64,000 bases of DNA, taken from NCBI RefSeq assembly GCF_027213965.1, contig NZ_JAPWGX010000005.1, forward strand, positions 124,001 to 188,000, written 5' to 3'. The first letter of the stretch is position 1, and the number at the start of each line of letters is the position of its first letter. The stretch is from Maritalea porphyrae. GTDB taxonomy: Bacteria; Pseudomonadota; Alphaproteobacteria; Rhizobiales; Devosiaceae. The position numbers were made by a program, and so were the translations under genes. Shown one piece after another: positions 35,924-44,100 of this stretch. The notes beneath the pieces were generated by a model. It was not told the DNA's origin and made no database searches. It saw only the letters and a list, made by a program, of their open reading frames with translations.

Positions 35924-36000
35924 AAAAAGGGGCCGCCCGAAGCGGCCCTAGTCAAGGGAGGAAACGTTAGCAGCTCAAAGCAATATTTGCTGAGTTGCCA
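35924..36000 (-). ncRNA. mmgR: suhB / alpha-r8 (MmgR)-type small regulatory RNA
   Basis: The minus strand shows a 5' hairpin (CTC-AGCAA-ATA-TTGCT-TT-GAG, 35993-35974), a single-stranded stretch with TTTCCTCCCT (35964-35955, an anti-Shine-Dalgarno-like core), and a strong terminator (GGGCCGC, TTCGG loop, GCGGCCC, then TTTTT at 35928-35924). It lies between an N-formylglutamate amidohydrolase gene and an inositol-monophosphatase-family gene, antisense to both, as I recall for the suhB/MmgR RNA of rhizobia, which limits PHB accumulation and responds to nitrogen. The 3' end is firm; the 5' end is approximate, drawn to match the roughly 77-nt size. Confidence 0.82.
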
Positions 36001-36042
36001 ATGCATCATGCATCTACTGGGGTGAACTGATTTGCCCCAAAA

Positions 36043-36059
36043 TGCAAGCCATCAACCAA
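36043..36059 (-). promoter_or_regulatory. Sigma-54-like element upstream of the small RNA
   Basis: The minus strand reads TTGG-N8-TTGCA, giving GG and GC 10 bases apart as in -24/-12 promoters, with TTGCA matching well and the bases after GG (TTGA for CACG) matching poorly. Initiation would be near 36032, about 30 bases upstream of the drawn 5' end. Candidate only; a standard sigma-70 promoter was not found convincingly either. Confidence 0.3.
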
Positions 36060-36183
36060 CAACAAAACAACCAATTCGATAAGCTGTTGCCAAAATGACT
36101 CTACCAAAACCATAGAACAGCAGTGTAAAGATTTCCTAAACCTTCATCAAAATCCAACAAAACCAGCAAGTTGATAGAAAAAA

Positions 36184-37011
36184 ATGAAAAATCCACGAAT
36201 AGAATCCACCGAAGATTTGGATTTCGATTTAATTCACAGAATTTTGCTGGAAGCATCTGAAAAAGCGCAGAATATTACGCTTAAATACTTCCGTAAAACT
36301 ATCGATGTTGAGAATAAACTGCAAAGCGGGTTCGACCCTGTCACCGCCGCAGACAAGGAAGCAGAATTGGCGATCCGCGCCGTTATCGCGAACCATTTCC
36401 CAGACCATAGCATATTTGGCGAAGAATGGGACAATAAGGAAACGAACAGTCCGTTCAGCTGGATCATTGATCCCATCGATGGCACCCGCGCCTTTATCTG
36501 CGGCTTGCCTGTGTGGGGCACTCTTATCGCCCTTACCTATCAAGGTGAAGCAATTGCTGGCCTCATGAGCCAGCCCCACATCGGTGAGAATTTTGTCGGA
36601 TTGCCAGGCAAGTCATTTCTAACACGCAACGGCACACACAGTAATTTGCGTACAAGCGGCGTGAAAGAATTGGGCCAGGCCAACTTATTCACCACATCGC
36701 CTCGCATCTTCTCGCGCGCGTCTTCTCTTGCAGCCTATGACAGACTGGAAAACAATGTAAAGCTCGCGCGCTATGGACTGGACTGCTACGCCTACGCGAT
36801 GCTGGCCTCTGGCCATGGCGAGTTGGTGGTCGAAGAAGACCTTAAGAACGTCGACATAGCTGCAATGATCCCCATTATCGAACAAGCTGGCGGCATTGTC
36901 AGCACCTGGTCAGGTAAACAAGCCTCCAACGGCGGACAAATCATCGCGGCAGCCAATGAAGAAATCCACAGAGCGGCTTTGGAAGTGCTTGCGCCTGCAG
37001 CAATCGATTAG
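36184..37011 (+). CDS. hisN: Inositol monophosphatase family protein, histidinol-phosphatase (HisN) type
   Basis: A 275-residue Mg-dependent phosphatase. Metal-binding motifs: GEEWD (the motif 1 Glu), WIIDPIDGTRAF (motif 2 DPIDGT) and NVDIAAMIPIIEQAGG (C-terminal motif). GTRAFICGLPVWGTLIAL is typical of the branch annotated as histidinol-phosphatase, so a role in histidine synthesis is likely, though inositol phosphatase activity cannot be excluded. No strong Shine-Dalgarno precedes ATG 36184. The gene belongs to the conserved hydrolase-hisN-sRNA-amidohydrolase-cpdR neighbourhood. Confidence 0.88.
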   Translation: MKNPRIESTEDLDFDLIHRILLEASEKAQNITLKYFRKTIDVENKLQSGFDPVTAADKEAELAIRAVIANHFPDHSIFGEEWDNKETNSPFSWIIDPIDGTRAFICGLPVWGTLIALTYQGEAIAGLMSQPHIGENFVGLPGKSFLTRNGTHSNLRTSGVKELGQANLFTTSPRIFSRASSLAAYDRLENNVKLARYGLDCYAYAMLASGHGELVVEEDLKNVDIAAMIPIIEQAGGIVSTWSGKQASNGGQIIAAANEEIHRAALEVLAPAAID

Positions 37012-37023
37012 ATTGCTATCTGG

Positions 37024-38019
37024 CTAAAAACCTTTGGTTTGTTCAGTGATAAAGGCGTCAAAGGCGGCAAACGCCTGCGCACGAATGGCATCCGTTTCCA
37101 TGAAAATCTCATGGCGGGAGTTGGGCAACACAGCGTGGCGTCCAATGCGCATACTGATCCCCAACTGCTCAATTGCGGGGGTCGAGACCACACTGTCAGA
37201 CGCCGCCCCCAACATGAGCACTGGCAACCGAATTTCAGAGGCAAACTCGCTGGTGTTGGCGCGCAGCATCGCTTTAAACGACGCGGCGCCCCAACCAATG
37301 GACGGCGCGCCAATTTCCAAATCGGGACGGTGATCAAGCGTTTTGACCATGCGCATATATCGTGAATGATCCGATGTTATGTCATTGCCGGGAAATGTTG
37401 CTTCACTCGGGTGGGGGAAATTCCATGGATTAAGAGGCAATCTTCCAAGACCAAGATATTTACCAGCGCCCAAAATTGTAGCTGCTGTTGCAAGGCTCAC
37501 GCCCGTATCCACCGACACCATTGGCGCACTTAAAAACACCCGATCGAACATCAATCTATCGCGGGTTGCAGCCAATAAAGACACAAGACCACCCATTGAG
37601 TGACCCACTAGGAAATAGGGCGGCGGGCAATCGGGTAGCAAGATCTGCGCGTGGAAATCCACAAGATCCGTCACATAGTCGTCGAAATCCTCAACATAGC
37701 CAAGTTTGGGATTGCCTATTAGCCGGTCGGACCCACCCTGCCCGCGCCAGTCGAACGCTGCCACCTGAAAACCACGCGTTTGAAAATCAACAATCGTTTC
37801 AAAGTATTTTTCTATATATTCCGTCCGCCCCTGCACCAAACAAATGGTGCCCCGCTTTTTTTGACCAAGCGCGGGAAATATAGCGTAACGCAATCGCACT
37901 CGATCTTGGGTCGAAAAATATCCTGCTTGCGCACCCTCTGGAATGGGGTTTGAAGGAATATTGGCAAGTTCGGGGCCCAAAACCTGAGCAACTGACGAAG
38001 ATTTGGCTGGCAAAGACAT
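37024..38019 (-). CDS. Alpha/beta hydrolase, lysophospholipase/monoglyceride lipase type
   Basis: A 331-residue protein of the PldB / Hydrolase_4 family. Nucleophile elbow GHSMGG (Ser about residue 142), lid and QGRTEYIEKYFE region typical of monoacylglycerol lipases, AFDWRGQGGSDR, and a C-terminal NSRHEIFMETD with the catalytic His. ATG 38019 is preferred to the in-frame TTG at 38031. Convergent with hisN (12 bp between stops). The probable role is hydrolysis of lysophospholipids or monoacylglycerols. Confidence 0.9.
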   Translation of the reverse strand: MSLPAKSSSVAQVLGPELANIPSNPIPEGAQAGYFSTQDRVRLRYAIFPALGQKKRGTICLVQGRTEYIEKYFETIVDFQTRGFQVAAFDWRGQGGSDRLIGNPKLGYVEDFDDYVTDLVDFHAQILLPDCPPPYFLVGHSMGGLVSLLAATRDRLMFDRVFLSAPMVSVDTGVSLATAATILGAGKYLGLGRLPLNPWNFPHPSEATFPGNDITSDHSRYMRMVKTLDHRPDLEIGAPSIGWGAASFKAMLRANTSEFASEIRLPVLMLGAASDSVVSTPAIEQLGISMRIGRHAVLPNSRHEIFMETDAIRAQAFAAFDAFITEQTKGF

Positions 38020-38086
38020 AAAGCCCCACAAAATTGAAAATTGGCAAAATTCACTGTCCTATTTAGTAAGGCACCGCAGACAAAAA

Positions 38087-38115
38087 AACCAGCAATCCGA
38101 AATGAATTGCTGGTT
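38087..38115. terminator. Orphan bidirectional hairpin 1
   Basis: AACCAGCAAT / ATTGCTGGTT, a perfect 10-bp stem with a 9-base loop, flanked by seven A on the left and CTTTTT on the right, so it could terminate in either direction. No annotated gene ends here: the neighbours start away from it. Confidence 0.7.
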
Positions 38116-38122
38116 CTTTTTG

Positions 38123-38163
38123 TGAGATACCATGCGGGGGGCGGATGATGGCATCTCATTTTT
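38123..38163 (+). terminator. Orphan plus-strand terminator 2
   Basis: TGAGATACCAT and ATGGCATCTCA pair with one mismatch around a G-rich 14-base loop, followed by TTTTT (38159-38163). Together with hairpin 1 it marks the 3' end of an unidentified plus-strand transcript, perhaps a small RNA starting near 38050. Confidence 0.65.
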
Positions 38164-38299
38164 CAATTGGTGTGACGCTTTTCGAAGTGATCAGACTTTT
38201 TGCTCGCCACATTCAAACAATTACCAAGGACCGACTGAACGATTTCCGAAGCCAGCATTCATATTCGGTTCATCGAAGATAATTTGAGTTCCATCGCCT

Positions 38300-38329
38300 C
38301 TTGAAAACAAAAAAATAGGCACAACATAT
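38300..38329 (+). promoter_or_regulatory. Sigma-32-like promoter of hsp20
   Basis: CTTGAA (38300-38305) and CAACATAT (38322-38329) are 16 bp apart, matching the heat-shock consensus CTTGAA / CCCCATAT at six of six and six of eight positions. It would start transcription near 38337, leaving a leader of about 100 nt before the hsp20 ATG. Confidence 0.5.
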
Positions 38330-38408
38330 TTGACGTTGGCTGCCACTGAAGGGGCCAACTTGAACCGCCGCCGCTCCAAAGTGGGGCCGTTCAATTTGTC
38401 AAATCGAT

Positions 38409-38438
38409 GCATGTTGCTCACAGGAGAATATGTTATGC
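38409..38438 (+). promoter_or_regulatory. Possible ROSE-like RNA thermometer at the hsp20 start
   Basis: TTGCT (38414-38418) can pair with AGGA of the Shine-Dalgarno (38422-38425) with one bulged G, the signature pairing of ROSE elements, and GCAT (38409-38412) can pair with ATGC spanning the start codon (38435-38438). The loop is only three bases, shorter than in well-studied ROSE hairpins, so this stays tentative. Confidence 0.4.
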
Positions 38439-38902
38439 AAACTCTAGATCTTTCCCCATTCTACCGCTCAACGGTGGGCTTTGACCGCCTGTTTTCGCTT
38501 CTTGATGACCAAGCACCCCAAGAGGCCAACGCATTTCCACCCTATAACATCGAGCGCACGGGCGAATTCACCTATCGCATCTCTATGGCCGTCGCGGGCT
38601 TTTCCGCTGACGATATCGTCATCGAGACCAAAGAAAACGCGATAAGCGTCAAAGGGGCCAAATCAACCTCTCAGACGGAACAGAAGCGCGAATTCTTGCA
38701 CCGCGGCATCGCTGAACGATCATTTGAACGTCGGTTCCAATTGGCGGACCATGTAGAAGTTCAAGGCGCAGATCTGCAAAACGGACTGTTGCACATTGAT
38801 CTGGTGCGTGAGCTGCCCGAAAGCAAACGTCCACGCAAGATTGCAATTGGGACGGATAAAGCAAATGAAACAAAGACTATTGAAAACGATGTGAAGAACT
38901 AA
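38435..38902 (+). CDS. Small heat shock protein, Hsp20/IbpA family
   Basis: A 155-residue ATP-independent holdase chaperone. It starts MQTLDLSPFYRSTVGFDRLF as IbpA-type proteins do, with an alpha-crystallin domain at about 35-125 (NIERTGEFTYRISMAVAGFS, RGIAERSFERRFQLADHVEV) and the ADLQNGLLHIDLVRELPE motif. ATG 38435 has AGGAG upstream; an upstream in-frame start at 38330 would place the leader structures inside the protein. A heat-shock-type promoter and a thermometer-like hairpin precede it; a hairpin follows at 38951. Confidence 0.94.
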   Translation: MQTLDLSPFYRSTVGFDRLFSLLDDQAPQEANAFPPYNIERTGEFTYRISMAVAGFSADDIVIETKENAISVKGAKSTSQTEQKREFLHRGIAERSFERRFQLADHVEVQGADLQNGLLHIDLVRELPESKRPRKIAIGTDKANETKTIENDVKN

Positions 38903-38950
38903 ACTGCAACTAGTTCGTCTATTTCAATAGTACCTGATTCTATACAAACG

Positions 38951-38984
38951 ACAGGCGCAGTTATTGCAAATTTACTGCGCCTGT
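38951..38984 (+). terminator. Terminator hairpin after hsp20
   Basis: Perfect 11-bp stem ACAGGCGCAGT / ACTGCGCCTGT with a 12-base loop; tail TTCATCATTT is only moderately T-rich. Confidence 0.7.
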
Positions 38985-39164
38985 TTCATCATTTACATTA
39001 AAGCTATTCTCGCACACTGCGACAAAAAAACTTATCCACCCGTCTTGCCCTTCTCTCAATTTTCTGGCAATCTCCCACTCAAAATAGGACAGCAATATTG
39101 TCCATTATAAAACACCGCGACGCCCATTTCTAATTTGTGATAGTTAGAGTGAGGTGTTGAACGT

Positions 39165-39350
39165 GTGTCAAATGTCGCTGGTAAAGCGCTAGGGGAGAGT
39201 TCGAAAATTCGAGCTCGTAAGTTGAACGGCAACAAGTCACTTGGCCGTTCTTTTGAAAATTGTTTGCGCAACGTCGCAACGAGCCGCTTGTGGTATTCCA
39301 ACAAGCGACCCGAGCATGATGACCTGACCAATTTTTACCCATTCGGGTAA
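39165..39350 (+). CDS. Possible small basic protein upstream of gltB
   Basis: A 61-codon frame starting GTG with GAGGTG eight bases upstream. The predicted peptide is rich in Lys, Arg, Asn and Ser and resembles nothing I recognise. Its stop lies inside the TTTTTACCC/GGGTAAAAA hairpin (39332-39353) just before the gltB ribosome-binding site. It could be a leader peptide, an unknown small protein, or chance. The rest of the 38985-39379 gap shows nothing else. Confidence 0.22.
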   Translation: MSNVAGKALGESSKIRARKLNGNKSLGRSFENCLRNVATSRLWYSNKRPEHDDLTNFYPFG

Positions 39351-39353
39351 AAA
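39332..39353 (+). other. Hairpin in the gltB leader
   Basis: TTTTTACCC and GGGTAAAAA form a perfect 9-bp stem with an ATTC tetraloop, ending about 15 bases before the gltB Shine-Dalgarno. It may influence translation initiation; it lacks the T-tail of a plus-strand terminator. Confidence 0.45.
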
Positions 39354-39379
39354 GGACGACACTTTTGAAGGAGGGGCTT

Positions 39380-42300
39380 ATGGCCAACAGCATGACAACA
39401 TTGATGGGGAGCACATCGATGACCGCCAAATCTGCTTACAATGGCCGCCCTGCCAAACAGGGTCTATATGATCCTGCCAACGAACATGATGCGTGTGGTC
39501 TTGGCTTTATCGCCAATATTAACAACACAAAAACCCATGAGATCGTTCAAAATGGGTTGGATATTCTGATCAACCTCACCCACCGTGGTGCAGTAGGCGC
39601 TGACCCGCTAATGGGAGATGGGGCCGGCATGCTGGTACAAATCCCGCATGCGTTCTTCGCCAAATCCGTCAACTTCGATTTACCAAGCCAAGGCGAATAT
39701 GCCGTGGCCATGCTGTTTTATCCAAATGACCCAGAGCTTAAAGAAAAGTGCGCTGCTAAACTGTTGGAATGCGCAAAGAAAGAAGGCATCGAGGTTCTTG
39801 GCTCACGCGAAGTGCCAACGGATAACTCATGTCTTTCTCAAGGTGTAATTGGAACGCAACCCATCATCGAGCAGGTTTTTCTCGCGCGCCCTGAGGGGAT
39901 GGATGCCGACGCGTTTGAAACCAAACTGTTGATCACCCGCAAAGTCATCTCAAACACAATTTATGCAGCCTTGCCTGAGGCCGACAACGACAATGGATTT
40001 TATGTTGTGTCCATGTCCGCCCGCACAATTGTGTATAAAGGCATGTTCTTGGCCAATCAGTTGGGTCCATTTTATCCAGACCTAGCCGACAAAGATTTCA
40101 CATCTGCATTGGCATTGGTGCACCAGCGTTTTTCAACCAACACTTTCCCTTCTTGGAAGCTTGCTCACCCTTATCGCTTTGTGGCCCACAATGGTGAGAT
40201 CAACACCATTCGCGGCAACGTAAACTGGATGGCGGCACGTCAGGCTTCGGTTTCATCGGACCGGTTTGGCGATGATATCGAGAAAATCTGGCCAATTTCC
40301 TATGAGGGTCAATCAGATACAGCCTGTTTTGACAATGCTCTAGAATTCCTCGTGCGTGGTGGCTACGACCTGCCCCATGCTGCCATGATGATGGTGCCCC
40401 AAGCTTGGGCTGGCAACCCACTGATGAACGAAGAGCGCAAAGCGTTCTACGAATATCATGCTGCTATTATGGAACCTTGGGACGGCCCTGCGGCACTGAC
40501 CATGACCGATGGTCGACGGATCGCTGCAACGCTTGACCGCAATGGATTGCGCCCCGCACGTTATTGCGTCACCAAAGGTGGCCAAATCATTCTTGCGTCC
40601 GAAGCAGGCGTTCTAGATATCCCAGAAGACCAAATCGTTGAAAAATGGCGCTTACAGCCAGGCAAAATGCTGCTCGTGGATTTGGAAGCTGGCAAAATCA
40701 TTTCAGACGATGAAATCAAAACAAAACTTGCGCAGAAAAACCCTTACCAAAAATGGTTGGGGCGCACTCAAATTGTGCTCGAAGACGTGCCAGCCGTTGA
40801 TCGTCATCCATTGAAATCTTCGGAAAGCCTGTTGGATCGCCAGCAAGCTTTTGGCTACACAACTGAAGACATCAAATTTCTGATGACCCCAATGGCCACA
40901 ACTGGCCAAGAGGCAGTTGGCTCAATGGGTACAGATACGCCCATTTCAGCCCTTAGCGACAAATCAAAAGTTCTCTATAGCTATTTCAAACAGAACTTCG
41001 CGCAAGTGACCAACCCGCCGATCGATCCGATCCGGGAAGAAAGCGTGATGAGCTTGATCTCATTCATCGGCCCACGCCCGAACCTGTTTGATCTTGAGGG
41101 TCTATCCACCCAAAAACGGCTTGAAGTGCGTCAACCTATCCTCACCAATGAGGATCTAGAAAAGATCCGCACGATCGGAAATATTGGCGACAATCAGTTC
41201 CTGACCGAAACCATCGACATCACCTATGCGGCCGAAAAGGGCGCCGACTGGATGGAAGTGGCTTTGGAAGCTATTTGTGACCGTGCCGAAAGCGCTGTGC
41301 TTTTGGGCCTTAACATCATCGTTCTGTCAGACCGTTTGCTCAGCAACGACCGGATCGCCATACCAGCCCTTTTGGCAACGGCAGCCGTACACCACCACTT
41401 GATCCGCAAAGGTTTGCGCACATCTTGCGGATTGGTTGTTGAAACTGGTGAAGCCCGCGAAGTCCATCACTTTGCTGTGCTTGCCGGCTATGGCGCTGAA
41501 GCGATCAACCCCTATTTGGCATTTGAAACCATCGCAGCGCTTCAAGCTGAGGGTCAGTTCCCGCCTGAAGTGGATGAACATGAGTGCGTAGAGCGCTACA
41601 TTAAATCCATTGGCAAAGGCCTACTAAAAGTCATGTCCAAAATGGGCATTTCAACTTTCCAATCTTATTGTGGTGCCCAGATTTTTGATGCTGTTGGCCT
41701 CTCCACTGAGTTTGTTGAAAAATTCTTCTTTGGCACGGGCACTTCGATTGAAGGCGTTGGTCTGAAAGAAGTGGCACGCGAGACCGTGGATCGCCATGCA
41801 ATGGCGTTCGGTAATGACGCAACTTTGGCCCACTCACTGGACGTTGGTGGAGAATACCAATATCGCACACGCGGTGAAGCCCACGCTTGGTCTCCAAATG
41901 CAGTTGCTGACCTGCAGCACGCCGTGCGCACCGCCGAGCAATCACCGGCATCCGCACAGGCCAAATATGATGCCTTCGCCAAAGCCATCAATGACGCTTC
42001 GGCTGAGCTATTGAACATCCGCTCGCTATTTGAAATCAAACCGATTGGCGAGCCTATCGACATTTCAGAGGTTGAACCGGCCAACGAAATCGTCAAACGC
42101 TTTGCAACTGGTGCAATGTCTTTTGGATCGATCAGCCGCGAGGCACATACGTCACTTGCGGTCGCCATGAACAAAATCGGCGGCAAATCCAACACGGGTG
42201 AAGGTGGCGAAGAACCTGACCGCTATAACCCAATGCCCGATGGAACATCTAACCCGGAACGTTCAGCCATCAAACAAGTGGCGTCCGGCCGGTTTGGCGT

Positions 42301-44086
42301 AACCACAGACTATCTGGTCAACGCCGATATGATCCAAATTAAAGTGGCGCAAGGTGCAAAACCGGGCGAAGGCGGGCAATTGCCTGGCCACAAAGTGGAT
42401 GCAGTGATCGCCCAAACGCGTCACTCAACACCAGGCGTTGGTCTAATTTCTCCACCGCCCCACCACGACATTTATTCAATCGAAGATTTGGCGCAGCTGA
42501 TCTACGATCTGAAAAACGTCAACGAAAAAGCAGACATCTCAGTTAAGCTCGTATCGGAGCTGGGCGTGGGAACCGTTGCGGCTGGGGTGGCAAAGGCACA
42601 TGCTGATCACATCACGATTTCTGGATTTGATGGCGGCACAGGTGCTTCTCCGCTCACTTCGCTTAAACATGCTGGCTCCCCTTGGGAAATTGGTTTGGCA
42701 GAAACGCACCAGACCCTGGTGCTCAACCGCCTGCGCTCTCGTGTGGCATTGCAAGTAGATGGCGGCTTTAAAACCGGTCGTGATGTTTTGATCGGTGCGC
42801 TTTTGGGTGCTGACGAGTTTGGTTTTGCTACCGCCCCATTAATTGCAGCGGGTTGCTTGATGATGCGCAAATGCCATCTCAACACTTGCCCGGTTGGCAT
42901 TGCCACACAGGACCCCGTGTTGCGTAAGCGCTTTAAAGGCACGCCAGAGCACGTGATCAATTACTTCTTCTATGTCGCTGAAGAGCTTCGCCAACTCATG
43001 GCAGATATGGGCGCACGCACCATCAATGAATTGGTTGGCCGGTCAGATCTGCTTGCACAAAAACGTTCGGACGGTCATTGGAAAGCCCAAGGGATTGATG
43101 TCACCAAATTGTTCCACAAACCTGAACTTGTGGGCGACGACACATACTACCACTCTCAAGTTCAAGACCACGAACTTGAAGAGGTACTTGACCGCACAAT
43201 AATTGAGAAGGCGTCCAAGGCGCTTGAAAGCGGCGAAGCAGTTAAGTTTGATATCGATATCAAATCCAAAAATCGCTCCGCAGGTGCTATGCTTTCTGGC
43301 GCTGTAGCGTCAAAATATGGTCTTGAAGGATTGCCAGAGGACACAATCGCTGTGAACCTTAAAGGCATCGCGGGCCAAGCCTTTGGTGCATTTTTGATGA
43401 ATGGCGTAAGCTTTGACCTCGTGGGTGAAGCCAACGACTATGTGGGCAAAGGCCTTTCAGGTGGCCGCATTGTGGTGCGCCCTCCAGAAAACACCAACAT
43501 CGTGCCTGAAAACGCGATCATTGTTGGCAACACAGTGCTTTATGGCGCGGTATCTGGAGAATGCTATTTCCGCGGCATCGCTGGCGAACGTTTTGCAGTG
43601 CGCAATTCAGGCGCTGTTGCGGTTGTTGAAGGCACAGGCGATCACGGTTGTGAATATATGACCGGCGGCATTGTTGTTGTGATTGGCGAAACGGGGCGCA
43701 ATTTTGCAGCGGGCATGTCCGGCGGCGTCGCTTATGTTTTGGATGAAGATCAAACCTTCCGGTCTCGTTGCAACCTTGCAATGGTTGATATTGAGCCAGT
43801 TCTTGAAGAAGAAGAATTGATGCGCGAACACCACCACCACGGTGGCGACATCGAATGGCACGGTCGCGTCGACATTTCAGGCGACATGACCAAACACGAT
43901 GACGAGCGTTTATATCAACTGATTTCAAACCATTTGCACTACACCGGTTCAACTCGCGCCAAGGACATTCTTGACGACTGGGAAAATTATCGGGGCAAAT
44001 TTGTCAAAGTCATGCCGGTTGAATATCGCCGTGCCATCCTTGAGATGGAACAGCAAAAAAACCAGCAATCTTCGGCCAAAGCGTAA
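39380..44086 (+). CDS. gltB: Glutamate synthase (NADPH) large subunit
   Basis: Converts glutamine plus 2-oxoglutarate to two glutamates, the GOGAT half of ammonium assimilation. The protein has 1568 residues. Cys39 (EHDACGLGF) is the glutaminase nucleophile exposed after propeptide removal; the class-II amidotransferase domain follows, then the central domain, the FMN-binding synthase domain (SVKLVSELGVGTVAAGVAKA) with the 3Fe-4S cysteines in CHLNTCPVG, and the C-terminal GXGXG beta-helix (GLSGGRIVVRPP, GMSGGVAYVLD). ATG 39380 follows GAAGGAGGGG; an in-frame TTG at 39365 is less likely. Operon with gltD. Confidence 0.97.
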   Translation: MANSMTTLMGSTSMTAKSAYNGRPAKQGLYDPANEHDACGLGFIANINNTKTHEIVQNGLDILINLTHRGAVGADPLMGDGAGMLVQIPHAFFAKSVNFDLPSQGEYAVAMLFYPNDPELKEKCAAKLLECAKKEGIEVLGSREVPTDNSCLSQGVIGTQPIIEQVFLARPEGMDADAFETKLLITRKVISNTIYAALPEADNDNGFYVVSMSARTIVYKGMFLANQLGPFYPDLADKDFTSALALVHQRFSTNTFPSWKLAHPYRFVAHNGEINTIRGNVNWMAARQASVSSDRFGDDIEKIWPISYEGQSDTACFDNALEFLVRGGYDLPHAAMMMVPQAWAGNPLMNEERKAFYEYHAAIMEPWDGPAALTMTDGRRIAATLDRNGLRPARYCVTKGGQIILASEAGVLDIPEDQIVEKWRLQPGKMLLVDLEAGKIISDDEIKTKLAQKNPYQKWLGRTQIVLEDVPAVDRHPLKSSESLLDRQQAFGYTTEDIKFLMTPMATTGQEAVGSMGTDTPISALSDKSKVLYSYFKQNFAQVTNPPIDPIREESVMSLISFIGPRPNLFDLEGLSTQKRLEVRQPILTNEDLEKIRTIGNIGDNQFLTETIDITYAAEKGADWMEVALEAICDRAESAVLLGLNIIVLSDRLLSNDRIAIPALLATAAVHHHLIRKGLRTSCGLVVETGEAREVHHFAVLAGYGAEAINPYLAFETIAALQAEGQFPPEVDEHECVERYIKSIGKGLLKVMSKMGISTFQSYCGAQIFDAVGLSTEFVEKFFFGTGTSIEGVGLKEVARETVDRHAMAFGNDATLAHSLDVGGEYQYRTRGEAHAWSPNAVADLQHAVRTAEQSPASAQAKYDAFAKAINDASAELLNIRSLFEIKPIGEPIDISEVEPANEIVKRFATGAMSFGSISREAHTSLAVAMNKIGGKSNTGEGGEEPDRYNPMPDGTSNPERSAIKQVASGRFGVTTDYLVNADMIQIKVAQGAKPGEGGQLPGHKVDAVIAQTRHSTPGVGLISPPPHHDIYSIEDLAQLIYDLKNVNEKADISVKLVSELGVGTVAAGVAKAHADHITISGFDGGTGASPLTSLKHAGSPWEIGLAETHQTLVLNRLRSRVALQVDGGFKTGRDVLIGALLGADEFGFATAPLIAAGCLMMRKCHLNTCPVGIATQDPVLRKRFKGTPEHVINYFFYVAEELRQLMADMGARTINELVGRSDLLAQKRSDGHWKAQGIDVTKLFHKPELVGDDTYYHSQVQDHELEEVLDRTIIEKASKALESGEAVKFDIDIKSKNRSAGAMLSGAVASKYGLEGLPEDTIAVNLKGIAGQAFGAFLMNGVSFDLVGEANDYVGKGLSGGRIVVRPPENTNIVPENAIIVGNTVLYGAVSGECYFRGIAGERFAVRNSGAVAVVEGTGDHGCEYMTGGIVVVIGETGRNFAAGMSGGVAYVLDEDQTFRSRCNLAMVDIEPVLEEEELMREHHHHGGDIEWHGRVDISGDMTKHDDERLYQLISNHLHYTGSTRAKDILDDWENYRGKFVKVMPVEYRRAILEMEQQKNQQSSAKA

Positions 44087-44100
44087 AAGGAGAAAGCAAG

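Noticed and set aside
38221-38421. Minus-strand 66-codon frame opposite the hsp20 leader
   Set aside because: No ribosome site or family resemblance, and it lies over the proposed heat-shock promoter.
43518-43952. Minus-strand frame of 144 codons antisense to gltB
   Set aside because: Arg/Cys/Gln-rich complement of the conserved C-terminal region of gltB.
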